64,000 nucleotides of DNA, taken from contig NC_136017.1 in NCBI RefSeq assembly GCF_048128805.1, positions 17,209,807-17,273,806 on the forward strand, in the 5' to 3' direction. Positions 51,258-61,944 of the stretch are shown here, piece by piece (positions within the stretch are counted from its first letter, which is position 1; every line of letters begins with the position of its first letter). The DNA comes from Centroberyx gerrardi (lineage: Eukaryota > Chordata > Actinopteri > Beryciformes > Berycidae). Below the pieces are notes generated by a model. That model saw nothing but the letters and a program-made list of their open reading frames with translations. It searched no databases and had not been told where the DNA came from. The position numbers and the translations under genes were made by a program.

Positions 51258-51295
<38 letters not shown>

Positions 51296-51362
51296 TTCTC
51301 TGTGTTTCTGTGTATTTGTGCCTATATCTTTGTGTGTTGAGCAAGTGAGAAAGACAGAGAGA

Positions 51363-51405
<43 letters not shown>

Positions 51406-51651
51406 TTTGTGTGACAGCTGTATAACTAACTGTCCTGTGATTGGCTGGTTTGAGGTTTGTTTGGTTTCCCTGGTGACTGTTCCATCTGACAGCCTGTCAC
51501 CACCTTGACAACCGTTACTGCGACGATGGCTAGTTATCATCCCTCCCCGCCGTCGCTGGGGGAACCGCCGTCTCACTCTCTCTCATATCTTTTTCTCCCT
51601 TTCTGTTTTTCTCTCTGTTGTCTGTTTGACAGATTTAGACTGTCCCAGGTG

Positions 51652-51690
<39 letters not shown>

Positions 51691-51773
51691 TATGTGTGTC
51701 TGTTTGTAACAGCATTTCTCAGCTTTGTAAAATCTGACTGAAAAACTAACCTGCTAGAGAGCAACAAGAGGGA

Positions 51774-51822
<49 letters not shown>
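51251..51822. repeat. microsatellite cluster: three TG tracts and a GA tract
   Basis: TG tracts at about 51251-51292, 51367-51402 and 51655-51688, followed by (GA)n at 51778-51822, all within 0.6 kb. Reading frames on both strands are repeat artefacts. Confidence 0.93.
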
Positions 51823-51827
<5 letters not shown>

Positions 51828-52585
51828 TTTTTTAACATTAGTTGTTTACTCTTGTGCTATTATAGGTTTATGAATGTATTAAAGGAAAAATCCACCACAC
51901 TCAACACTAAAGGTGATTGGCAGACTATACAACAAGCGACCATGAAAAAGTAAATGTTTCACCTGATGGAAGAAAATGAAAGATATTTAAAGAAGATCTT
52001 AGTCCTTGGAGGACATGACCATTACTCTCTGCCACCAACATCACAGACACCAAAAAAAAAGTCTGCAGATAAACTCCCTGATCTGTTGTTTCCTGTTACA
52101 TACATAACCCGCTACATCTTATGCACAACCCATCTCCACATAGCTGGTTCTAGGCATAGGTGACAAAGGCGGTCGCCTAGAGCACCATCCATCGAGGTGA
52201 GAGAAAAAAAAAAAAAAACCATGTGAATCAGAATGCGTTTTAACATTGTGAGGGGGTGAGTCCAGCAACACCAAAAAGAAAACAAACAAAAAAACTTGTG
52301 CTGTTTGGTAGCTCTGCTGTACACTGGCTGGACGGCTCCATACAGGTGTGTGTATTTGTGGGAGGATCATAAATTCATCACGTCATGAGTCCATCTTTCT
52401 CCCCCCGCCAACTTTACTTGATAAATTGCGTTTTGGTACATTCTACTTTTCATACTCTGAGTTTAAGAATTATGAGTCCGAATTATTTTGAGATTAAAGT
52501 CAGAACTCAGAATTCTGACTTTTTTCCTCAGAATTCTGACTTTAAACTCAGAACTCAAATACATTTTTCACAGACACAGGTAGCT
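51823..52585. other. intergenic, no gene seen
   Basis: Contains a poly-A run at about 52205-52218. At 52505-52545 there are two TCAGAATTCTGA palindromes 20 bp apart, inside a small tandem of CAGAACTCAGAATT-like units. No gene recognised. Confidence 0.5.
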
Positions 52586-53127
52586 CAGTCTTAGTTCTGC
52601 TAGATCTCACTGCGGCTTTTGACACCGTGGACCACACTATTTACTAGGCTGTCTGCATGATTGAGTTGGTGTCACTGGGCCTGCACTCAACTGGTTCAGA
52701 TCGTACCTTTAAGATCAAACCTTCTCTGTTAGGATACCTATCCTAACAGGTAATGTTTGCAGATGAGGAGGAGGAAGCAGGTGGTGCGCTCCAGGGTTCC
52801 ATTTTAGGTCCAATTCTTTTCAGTTTATATATGCTTCCACTTGGCTACTTAATCTGGAAGTATGATGTATCCTTCCACTGTTACGCAGATGATACTCAAT
52901 TATATCTGCCGGTGAAACCAAACACTTTATTTACTGATGTTTTATTACCACTGTTTCTTCTTTTATTTGGTTCTTCTTTTATTGTTCTTACAGTGTCATT
53001 GCTTCTATTTACTGTTGTTTTATTGCTGCTGTATCGTCTTGTTTGATTTTATGCTGGACTGTAAAGCACTTTGTAAACTGTTTTTAGAAAAGTGCTATAT
53101 ATAAATAAAGTTATTATCATTATCATT
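52586..53127 (+). mobile_element. L2-type LINE remnant with internal deletion
   Basis: The plus strand reads VLLDLTAAFDTVDHTI (reverse transcriptase motif A, about 52590-52640), [17 protein letters not shown] (motif B, 52793-52845) and [10 protein letters not shown] (YADD active site, about 52880-52910), with frame breaks between them. It then jumps to an L2 3' end: AAAGCACTTTGTAAACTG, AAGTGCTATATATAAATAAA and an ATT-rich tail. The several hundred bases that should encode the C-terminal tail are missing. Non-functional. Confidence 0.82.
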
Positions 53128-53133
53128 ATATAA

Positions 53134-53250
53134 GGAGATACTGTGGTGAAAATTTCAAGTTAAAAGTAAATCAGTAACATGATCAAAAAAAAAAAAAAAA
53201 AAAAATAAGACGAGAAACCCAACTGAAAATGAATGGAAATGATTGAGGCT
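53134..53250. repeat. direct repeat, left copy
   Basis: AGATACTGTGGTGAAAATTT, AATCAGTAACAT, a poly-A run and GGAAATGATTGAG occur in the same order as in the copy at 54244-54340. The two copies bracket about 1 kb that holds a 117-codon minus-strand frame. Confidence 0.75.
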
Positions 53251-53528
53251 GTGGTAAATACTTCTTAACTAGGCTTTTTGTGGTCTTTTTTTCTGAACTT
53301 GGGAAACCTCCTATGTAGTACTCACTGTAGGAGAGAGGGTGCCTCTCTGTGCATGTGTGTGACACACTTTAGCTATGTATCTTTGGAATACATATGGTTT
53401 GGTTTTTAAAGAACTGTACTCTTCTCCACACACTATCTTTTCAAAAAGTTTTTTCTCCACAATATAATTGTATTATATTTCAATGTTGAAGATACAATAA
53501 AGTTTTGGGTTTCTCATGGGTATTTCCC

Positions 53529-53882
53529 TTATTCTCCTTGACTGTTGCCTTTCTTAATGTTATTGATACAAGTGGCAGTGGTCACAGATTTTTCACTCCT
53601 TTTAGGACTGTATTGACTATCCAGTATAGTACTCACTGGAGTGGACATTGATGGTGAGGAGAGTTTTGGATCAAAACCTTTTGAAAGAGATTGCCTGGTC
53701 TGTTCTCTGAGTTCTTCCTCTGACACTGGAATCTGTAGAAGACTGACAGATGCATTGGTTGGAATGAACAATGCTTGAAGGGAATCAGGTGCAGGGTTGA
53801 CATCATAGTCAGTCTTGGGGTCTCGACTTTCTCTCGACATTCTAAAATGCTTAATGTAAAAACGGCTGAAAGATGCAAACAA
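53529..53882 (-). CDS. orphan 117-aa reading frame
   Basis: This minus-strand frame has ordinary protein composition, with Ser/Thr/Pro-rich and charged segments (MSRESRDPKTDYDVNPAPDS, then PVSEEELREQTRQSLSKGFD). It has no membrane segment and no recognised domain. The better start may be the internal Met preceding SRESRD at about 53842. Nothing upstream suggests an exon junction with certainty. It lies between direct repeats in a transposon-rich zone, so a transposon or retrocopy fragment is as likely as a gene. Confidence 0.25.
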   Translation of the reverse strand: MFASFSRFYIKHFRMSRESRDPKTDYDVNPAPDSLQALFIPTNASVSLLQIPVSEEELREQTRQSLSKGFDPKLSSPSMSTPVSTILDSQYSPKRSEKSVTTATCINNIKKGNSQGE

Positions 53883-54243
53883 TATTTAACGTTGATGAAA
53901 AAAAAAGTTTTTTCCCCAGGTATATGGCACCATAAGAACTAACAATGGTGAAAAGAAAAATAAAATTTACTAACCCTAATCCTTTTTGGTGAATTAATAT
54001 AGTGAAAAAATGCCAGAAAAGGGGGCTTAACATGGCTTAATGAGCTAATATGAAATGAAAAACTCTGAACCATGAATTAGAGACCCTAATACTTCACTAT
54101 AGCCCAAAAAGAATATCTAGAAGAAATATGGAAATTAAAAAAATAAAATAAAATCATCAAAGTCTGAATGATTTTAAATCAAAATGACTTAAAATCAAAA
54201 TAGAAAAAGTAATCTTTAATTCAGGAATCTGGAGGAACCAAGC

Positions 54244-54340
54244 AGATACTGTGGTGATAATATCAAGTTAATCAGTAACATAATAATAAAAAAAAAAGAC
54301 AAGATCCCCAGTTGAAAATTTATGGAAATGATTGAGCTTG
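54244..54340. repeat. direct repeat, right copy
   Basis: Diverged copy of 53134-53250, about 1.1 kb downstream, in the same orientation, with a shorter A-run. Confidence 0.75.
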
Positions 54341-56565
54341 ATGTGGCTTAATGTGGTTTACTTACCTAAAACTGATGAAAATTTGAAATAAATAAGGGGG
54401 ACACCTTATCCTAATCCATTAAAAGGAAAACACTGTGTATAAACCAGAATACTTGTAATTAAATAACAATGTGGTAAATTGCCCTAAAACCATTAAATAT
54501 GACAGCTTAATGTGGCTTAAGGTGTAAGTGTAATGGCACTTAGGCCCATGAAACCCCATCAGTTGGTCCCAAAATTGGGAATTTAATGCTCAGTTTTTCC
54601 CATGGCACAGCATGCGGCAGAAAGTGGCAAATTCAGATCACTCAGTCACTCACTCAGTCACTCAGGGACGGTTTGCACAGAGCCTGCGCTTCGTCAGATG
54701 GCCTCTAGAGGGCATGTTGTGGCTCTGCACAGGATCTGTGCTTGTTGAGTTTGTCATCCAACAGCAGCAATAGAAATCAATATTCCATGTTGTGGCTCAT
54801 GGGGAGGGAGGGAGGGAGGGACATTGCAACTGGATTTATGATGCCATAAAACCAGTTATTTGCAGGTGATTGGTCCAATGTAAAAGCCAGCTGCTGCCTT
54901 AGAAATGTCAAGCTTACATAAATGAACCTGACTCTATATTGTTTCGGTGTCTCTTGGTCTTTCTCTTCCACTTTTCTTTTCCACTTCTCCCCCTTTTTTT
55001 GCCTATTTTTGTCCCAGTGTCTCCCTCTCTGTCTCCCTGTCTTTCTTTCTTCAATATTCGGTCTGAATCTGGCTTTATTTACAACAATGCCAAAGCCACG
55101 GTCAATTCCAACAGTGATTGACATTTCATGGATATGTTTCCATACTGAAATAACAATTAATTATTGAGTTAAGATCATAGCTCAGTTAAAGCATTTATGT
55201 GGCTCAAAGTAATGCAATTTCCCCCAATAACCCATGTTTACATGGATTTGTTTGATAGATTTGTCACTAAATACTAAAGGTGAGTGGCCTGCCATTTAAA
55301 TAAATGGAGAGATTAAGAATAAATCTTGGTGGGGGCATGTTTCACAAAAGAAGTTCAACAGGTATATTCACAATAGCTGGCTACACAAAACCAAACAATG
55401 TCAATCAGCGCCAATTGGTCACACGAAGGTGGTTGTCAACTTGCTCTGTAAACCAAGGATTTTCCAATCATCATATCAGCATCTATGAGCGCGTTCAACT
55501 AAAATGGGCTTGTAACAAATAGCTAATCACATGTAACATGGACAGATCTAGAGCAGTATATTTCTCTCAGGAAGGGCAAACTATTATAATGAATAAATAT
55601 CAGCAATACAAAAACATTTTAACAGCGATTTCACAAAATGGTGTATGAAAAAAGGGGACATAATAGAACCCATTGTGCTTATTAGATTTTACTTCATTAA
55701 GCAAGCTAATCAGAATTTTATATTCAACATTACATTTATGACATATTTTAATTCTGCCCTTATTGTCAAGCAAAACTTTATTCAGTGGCAAGGCCATGGC
55801 TGTCCAGTTTGTGGCAACAGTTAGGGGCCAGCCAGAATGCAGTTATGATAGACTGAGGCACATGTTCATCAATAAGGCGAGCCAATAAATGTTGGTGTAT
55901 TTACAGTATTATCTTATTCTACTGCATAAAAGTTTTATTTCTTATAATATAATAATTATAGTAATAGTTAATTGTATGATGCCCTCTGACATTTTTCATG
56001 CTAATACACTATGCTGATATGCCAATGCTAATACAGCCTATTGTTATTATCTAGTACCTTGTTACCAATGACTAAGCTTCTCCCCTGTACTGTACACATC
56101 CACTCCAAATTCTCACTTAATAAATGTCCAATCTTCATGAAAATTAATTACAGAATTTAGCAGTCACGGTAGATGAAGTGTGTCAAATTTCAGAATGGTA
56201 TTAATCCATTTCTTTCCAATACCCACTTTTAAATGTCTAGGCTACTTAACGTGTTGAAAATGTCAGCAGTGTGTAGGCCTATATAATCCCACAATTTGGC
56301 CTATTTATGGTCTATGGCTTTTATTGTTTGATTATTTTATTATTTTCTACTATTTCTATTGCTTGTTTTTATATTGAAGTTGTGTGCTTTTATTATATAT
56401 TATTTTCCCCACTGAATCATATTACTTTTTCCGCTGCAATGACCTAATTTCCTCATGGGATCAATAGTTTTGTCTTATCTTATCCTAAATCATCTGATCT
56501 GGATCTGTCCACGCCGCATGTGATTGGCTATTTGTTACAAATCATGGCCCTTTCATATGAATGAG
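54341..56565. other. intergenic, no gene seen
   Basis: AT-rich spacer. CACTCAGTCACTCA units near 54640 and a CACAGGATCTGTGCTTGTT block near 54729, also seen at 42459, point to dispersed repeats. No gene recognised. Confidence 0.5.
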
Positions 56566-56567
56566 GT

Positions 56568-56760
56568 CATAATAATAATAATACGTTTATTTGTATAGCA
56601 CTTAAACTTATAGCACAAAGTGCTTTACAGAAGAGAAAAACATAAAATACAAAGACAGAAACAGATATAAGAACAGAAATATAAAATGCAAGAACAAGGA
56701 TAAAGGCAAAAACATAATAGTAAAACTAGAGTAAAAATGCAAAAACAGGGAATAAAATAC
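56568..56760 (-). mobile_element. L2-like LINE 3' end fragment
   Basis: AATAATAATAATACG then TTTATTTGTATAGCACTTAA and CACAAAGTGCTTTACAGAAG match the 3' end of the copy at 32845-32910, in the same orientation. Only about 190 bp is present. Confidence 0.7.
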
Positions 56761-56807
56761 AGAAGCTGTATTAGAAAGTCCTGGGTTAATAGAGCCATGT
56801 TGATACC

Positions 56808-57004
56808 TGTAACAATAGGTTTGTTGTTCCTAGTTAGTGTTGTTCCGGGGAGCAATTAGAGTGTGACAGAGACCACGAGTAATGCTGGCTAGAGGTGAAT
56901 GTAATGTGAAGACTGTCGGAGTTAATAAAGTCACAAGTAAGCAAGTTCGAGGGCTTTAACCGTCCATTCTGTATGGTTTAGTAAGAACGGAACAGAATGA
57001 AACA
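56808..57004 (+). repeat. 5' LTR of the gypsy element
   Basis: Starts TGTAACAATAGG and ends GAATGAAACA, giving TG...CA ends. It contains a poly(A) signal AATAAA at 56924-56929. The TGATGGCAGCGG just after it is the likely primer-binding site. The 3' boundary cannot be checked against the other LTR, which is truncated. Confidence 0.75.
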
Positions 57005-57137
57005 TGATGGCAGCGGTATAAGAGTTTAGTTGCCGTTAGACGTGGACGGGAGCTGCTAGCTAGCTGATTAGCTTTGAGGAGTCAACTGGCTAACCGGACA
57101 TCACAACGGGAGAGCGGAAAAGATAGCTGACGTCGGG

Positions 57138-57990
57138 ATGGAAGGACTGAAACCTCCGTCAATACTGGTTTTGGACTCCAACAACTTAGCAAAGACATGG
57201 AAGGGTTGGAAGGAGGAGTTTACACTGTACACGGACCTTACCATGCCTGAGGCGGACGAAAAAACGAGAGTCAAACTGTTCTACTATCTCATAGGAGAGA
57301 GTGGCAGAGAGCTATTGGACACTCTGACGAGTGACGGTGCGTCAGCTAGGAGAACAGTGAGTTCAATGATGACACTGTTCGACGAACATTGTAATCCGAA
57401 AGTGAATGAGACTGTTGAGAGGTACAGATTTTTTGTACAGAACCAAGGATTAGATGAAAACGTTGACAAGTATGTCACAGACTTGAGAGTGTTGGCCAGT
57501 AGTTGTAATTATGGAGACATTAGAGGCTCACTGATAAGAGATCAAATTGTGTGTGGCACAACTAGCTCTGCACTGAGGGAGAGATTGCTCAGGGAAGAGA
57601 ATCTGACACTTAACAAATGCCTGCAAATATGTAGAGCTACAGAGCTGTCAAGGGAGAACAGCAAAACACTGCAAGGACAGAAAGTGGAGGAAGTTCATGC
57701 ACTGAAACATACCACAAAGAAAAGCGAAGACAACGAAGTCTGCTGTAAGTTTTGTGGTAAAACACATGAGAGAAACAAATACAAATGCCCAGCTTTTGGA
57801 GACAGACAGAGACTTCTGTGTAAGAGGACAAGTGCAAGAAGTGTGGGAAGGAAAATCATTTTGCTGTAAAATGCAAATCAAGAACAGAGAACAGCAGGAA
57901 ATGTAAGACAGTGCATGTTGTCTCAGAGCAAGACAGTGACACATATGAGGACATTCTGACCATAACAGAAGAAAATGGGGACAAAGAAAC
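57138..57990 (+). pseudogene. gypsy gag (capsid and zinc knuckles), frameshifted
   Basis: The frame 57138-57869 encodes a retrotransposon gag: MEGLKPPSILVLDSNNLAKT, then a capsid-like helical region (WKGWKEEFTLYTDL, LFYYLIGESGRELLDTL, VDKYVTDLRVLA). A first zinc knuckle with CKFCGKTH follows near residue 200. A second knuckle (CGKENHFAVKC) is coded in another frame just after 57830, so a shift has occurred at about 57806-57835. An in-frame TAA at 57998 follows. The element's particle protein is therefore broken. Confidence 0.85.
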
Positions 57991-58000
57991 GGTAAACTAA

Positions 58001-61000
58001 GTGAAAGAGAGCTACAGTCGAGACCAACAGCTCTTTGCGGGAATGATGATAGACAAAACACTGGTTAACTTCCAGATAGACTGTGGAGCTTCCTGCAACA
58101 TCATCCCCATACATCTCCTAAACCCAGACACACAGCTGGAGCACACAGAGAAAGTGCTTGTGATGTATAACAAGACCAGGTTGTGTCCGCCGGGTAAATG
58201 TAAGGTCAAAGTCAGAAACCCCAGAAACAATAAACTGTACAGACTGGAGTTTCAAGTGGTAGACCAGAATGACAGAATTCCTATATTGGGCAGGAAGGCC
58301 AGCGAAGTCATGAAGTTAATTAAAGTGCAGTACGAGAATATCCTGGCCATTGACGAAATAGTGAAAACAGGACTGGATCCTGTGACAAATGAGGAAAGAA
58401 GTGACGAACACATGACGATGGAGAAAATCAAAACAGAGTTCGAAGATGTGTTCACCGGTGATGGCTGTTTGGAGGGTGAATATAGCATAGAAATACAGTG
58501 TACCACCAGTGAAACTGCCAAAGCGCAGAGTGCCAGTTGCTATGATGGCACCTCTTAAAGAGGAACTCAAGGATCTGGAGAGAAGAGGGATCATCACGCC
58601 AGTGGAACGTAGCACAGACTGGATAAGTAGTATGGTCTCAGTGACAAAACCGAATGGGAAGCCGAGGATCTGTATAGACCCAAAACCACTGAATCGGGCA
58701 CTTAAAAGGAGCCATTTTCCCCTCCCTACAATTGATGACATCCTCCCAGAGATGTCAAAGGCTAAAATATTCACAGTCTGTGATGTAAAGCACGGCTTCT
58801 GGCACGTCAAATTAGAGGAAGAGTCAAGCTACCTCACCACATTCGCCACCCCATTTGGCCGGTTCTGTTGGCTGAGAATGCCGATGGGAATAAGCCCAGC
58901 ACCAGAAGTCTTCCAAAGGAAGCTCATGCAAGCGCTTGAGGGCTTACCTGGAATATACATCATAGCAGATGATGTGTTGGTCACGGGTGAAGGGGCGACA
59001 CAGGAAGAGGCAAGCAAGGACCACGATGAGAAACTCAGACGCTTCCTGACCAGGTGCGAAACATCAAACTAAACGTAGACAAGTTAAAACTACAACAACA
59101 GGCAGTACCCTACATTGGACACCTGCTGACGGCTGAGGGACTGCGGATTGACCCGGAGAAAGTGCGTGCGGTCAGGGAGATGCCGAGACCGACAGATGTC
59201 AAAGGGGTGCAGAGAGTGGTGGGTATGGTAAACTACCTGTCAAAATTCTATGATCATCTGTCAGATGATTGTGAGATTTTAAGACAACTCACACACACAG
59301 AGAACATGTGGGACTGGACCGACGTACAAGAGGAAGGCTGAAAGACAAAATAGCCAATACACCAGTTCTGAAGTACTACAACCAGGAAGACGAGTTGACG
59401 CTACAGTGTGATGCGTCAGAAACAGGACTGGGAGCTGCTCTGACACAGAGAGGTAAACCAGTAGCATTCGGAAGTAGGGCACTTACACCTACTGAGAGGG
59501 GCTATGCCCAAATAGAGAAGGAATACTTGGCAATAGTGTTTGGGATGGAAAAGTTCCACCAGTATACCTATGGTAGACAGGTGACAGTACAGAGCGAGCA
59601 TAAGCCGCTGGAGAATATTCACAGGAAGCCACTTCTTAGTGCACCAAAGAGACTGCAGAGGATGCTACTCAGGCTGCAAAAATATGATATCAGCGTGATC
59701 TACGTACCAGGCCGAAATATGTTGCTGGCAGATACACTGAGTAGGGCATACTTGCCGGAGAGCACTAAGGGAGACATTGAGACAGAGTTAGAGACAGTGA
59801 ACATGGTTAACTACCTACCTATCTCTGCTGAGAGACTGAGCTCAATTAGATCTGCTACAAAAGAGGACACAAAGTTACAGAGGGTGACAAAGAGGATTCT
59901 GACAGGGTGGCCACAGAACAAAAATGACATTCCAACAGACATCCAGCACTACCACTCATTCCAGGATGAACTGAGTTTCCAGGATGGCATAGTGTTCAGA
60001 GGAGAGAGAGCGGTGATACCTGATGCACTCAGAGCTGATATCACTCATCTTGTCCACTCCTCTCATCTTGGAGTAGAAGGATGTCTCAGGCGAGCGAGGG
60101 AATGTGTATATTGGCAAGGGATGGATGAGTACATAAAGACTTTCATCTTCAAATGCGACATATGCAGGTCAGTAGACCCTAAGCAACAAAGAGAGACACT
60201 ACACCCTCATGATATGGCATGCAGAGCCTGGGCCAAGGTGGGTACAGATCTGTTTTCCTTTCATAACAAAGGCTACTTGATAACTGTAGACTACTATTCC
60301 AACTTTTGGGAGATAGATTATCTACCAGACACTAAGAGTAGCACAGTAATCAGAAACCTAAAGGCCCACTTTGCAAGACAGGGGATACCGGAGGTTGTCA
60401 TTTCGGATAATGGACCGCAATATGCATCTCAAGAGTTTCAGCGATTCAGCCAAATGTGAGAATTTGAACACAGGACATCCTCGCCTGGATACTCTCAGAG
60501 CAATGGGAAAGCAGAATCGGCAGTAAAAACCAAGCGTCTCATGCTGAAAGCTACGGCTGCGGGACAGGATCCATACTTGGCTATACTGGACCATCGCAAC
60601 ACCGAGCCAAGGTCTTAATACAAGCCCGGCACAGAGACTTCTGTGTAAGAGGACAAGGACCTTTCTTCCTACCAAAGACACTCTGTTGGAGCCAGAGATA
60701 ATGAACAACACACAAGTACTGATACACAATAGACAGAGACAGGAAAAATACTACAACCGCACAGCGAAGGACATGGACACTCTTAAAAAAGGTGACAGTG
60801 TGAGAGTTCAGCCTTTTGAACCACATAAGGTCTGGAAAGCAGCAAAGGTGATCAAACCTGTAAGCCATAGATCTTATGAGGTGAAACTGGAGTCAGGAGG
60901 TGTACTGAGAAGGAATCGTTGTCACCTCAGACGCAACCATTGCACATCCACCACACCTACACAAACAGGGACTGTGGTACACACAGCAAGAGAGGAAGTG

Positions 61001-61096
61001 GCAGAGCGGGGTCAAGCAGGGGAACAACACGCTGTCTCTACCAGGTCGGGTCGTCGGGTTATCAGACCTCGCTACCTGAAAGACTTTACTCAGTGA
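58001..61096 (+). pseudogene. gypsy pol (protease, RT, RNase H, integrase), multiply broken
   Basis: Protease with the DCGASCNIIP active-site motif (about 58081). RT with KPNGKPRICIDPKPLN, FTVCDVKHGFWHVKL and IADDVLV, a variant of the YxDD active site (58509-59072), then the thumb region (59054-59341). RNase H with LQCDASETGLG (about 59403). Integrase with an HHCC zinc finger ending CDIC (about 60050-60170), a core with VGTDLF, VISDNGPQY and SNGKAE (D, D and E), and a basic C-terminal region (60686-61096). Frame changes occur near 58505, 59055 and 59325, with stops at 60457-60459 and 60616-60618. It is not translatable as one protein. Confidence 0.88.
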
Positions 61097-61438
61097 TGAG
61101 AGTGTGGTTTCAGAACTCTTGCAGAGACTCTGAGAAGGGTGTCATGTTAGGGATTGGTCTCATACTAAGGGAAGAAAAGAAAAAAAAAAATGAAAAAGTG
61201 TAATGTATATGCACATTTTGTGTTGGATACAATGTTTTGGTTATGTATATCTGTATTGATAACTTAAGTGACACAGTAGTCCAGAGAGGATAATTTGATT
61301 TGTTTTCAAGTGAGATTGGAATTGACATCCTTACTGATGTCGAGAATACAAGTCTTTAGTTTAAGGATAATATTGATCACTGAGATTAAGTGATGTGCTG
61401 GGAGTAAGGGACTTTACTTCAAGAAAAAAAAGAAAAGA

Positions 61439-61481
61439 TGTAACAATAGGTTTGCTGTTCCTAGTTAGTGTTGTTCCGGGG
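61439..61481 (+). repeat. truncated gypsy 3' LTR
   Basis: Only the first 43 bp remain before the abrupt switch to the BEL/Pao LTR. The missing part presumably lies beyond the BEL/Pao element, outside the window. Confidence 0.85.
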
Positions 61482-61897
61482 TGTTGTGTAGTGGAAGCTT
61501 CATCTTAATGACCAGAACGGGTTTCGTTCAAACTGAACATTTATTCTCCTTCATACTGCATGGTAGTACTGAAAGGGGAGAAACAGCGGACCTTGTATCC
61601 GACATCTTGAACACACAGAAAAACAAGCTAGCGACAATGCATAGGGGAGCTATTTCCTTAAAACTTCAAAATAAAAGTATCCCTGTCTGTAGCTTGAAAC
61701 AAGGTATCTCAAAGTAAATAAATCCATAGTAACATTGAATAATTACCATTACCAGGTTTCTCATGACGTGTCACATTTACTGTAAATACTATAACTGAAA
61801 ATACTGTAAACAGTACATCTTTTACATTTCTTGATATACAGTTTAAACTAAACATTAATTGCCTTATTTAATTACTTAAATCAAACAATTCACAACA
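61482..61897 (-). repeat. 3' LTR of a BEL/Pao element
   Basis: The 416-bp block has plus-strand ends TGTTGTGTAG and TTCACAACA, so read on the minus strand it also starts TG and ends CA. A purine-rich run on the minus strand (GGGCGGGAGAA, 61898-61908) directly precedes it, as expected of a polypurine tract. Confidence 0.82.
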
Positions 61898-61944
61898 TTC
61901 TCCCGCCCGATGAACAACTGTTCATCACTACTCAGTCCATCTCT

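Larger units (their letters stand above)
56808..61481 (+). mobile_element. Ty3/gypsy LTR retrotransposon, degenerate, 3' LTR interrupted
   Basis: Order seen: 5' LTR (56808-57004), putative primer-binding site, gag, protease, reverse transcriptase, RNase H, integrase, 18-nt polypurine tract (61421-61438), then the first 43 bp of a 3' LTR (61439-61481). These 43 bp match the start of the 5' LTR with one difference (TTTGT versus TTTGC). The rest of the 3' LTR is displaced by the BEL/Pao element. RT-RNaseH-integrase order is that of Ty3/gypsy, not copia. Several frameshifts and stops show that it is inactive. Confidence 0.93.

Noticed and set aside
57648..58810. Minus-strand frames opposite gypsy gag and pol
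   Set aside because: Shadows of the plus-strand retrotransposon genes.
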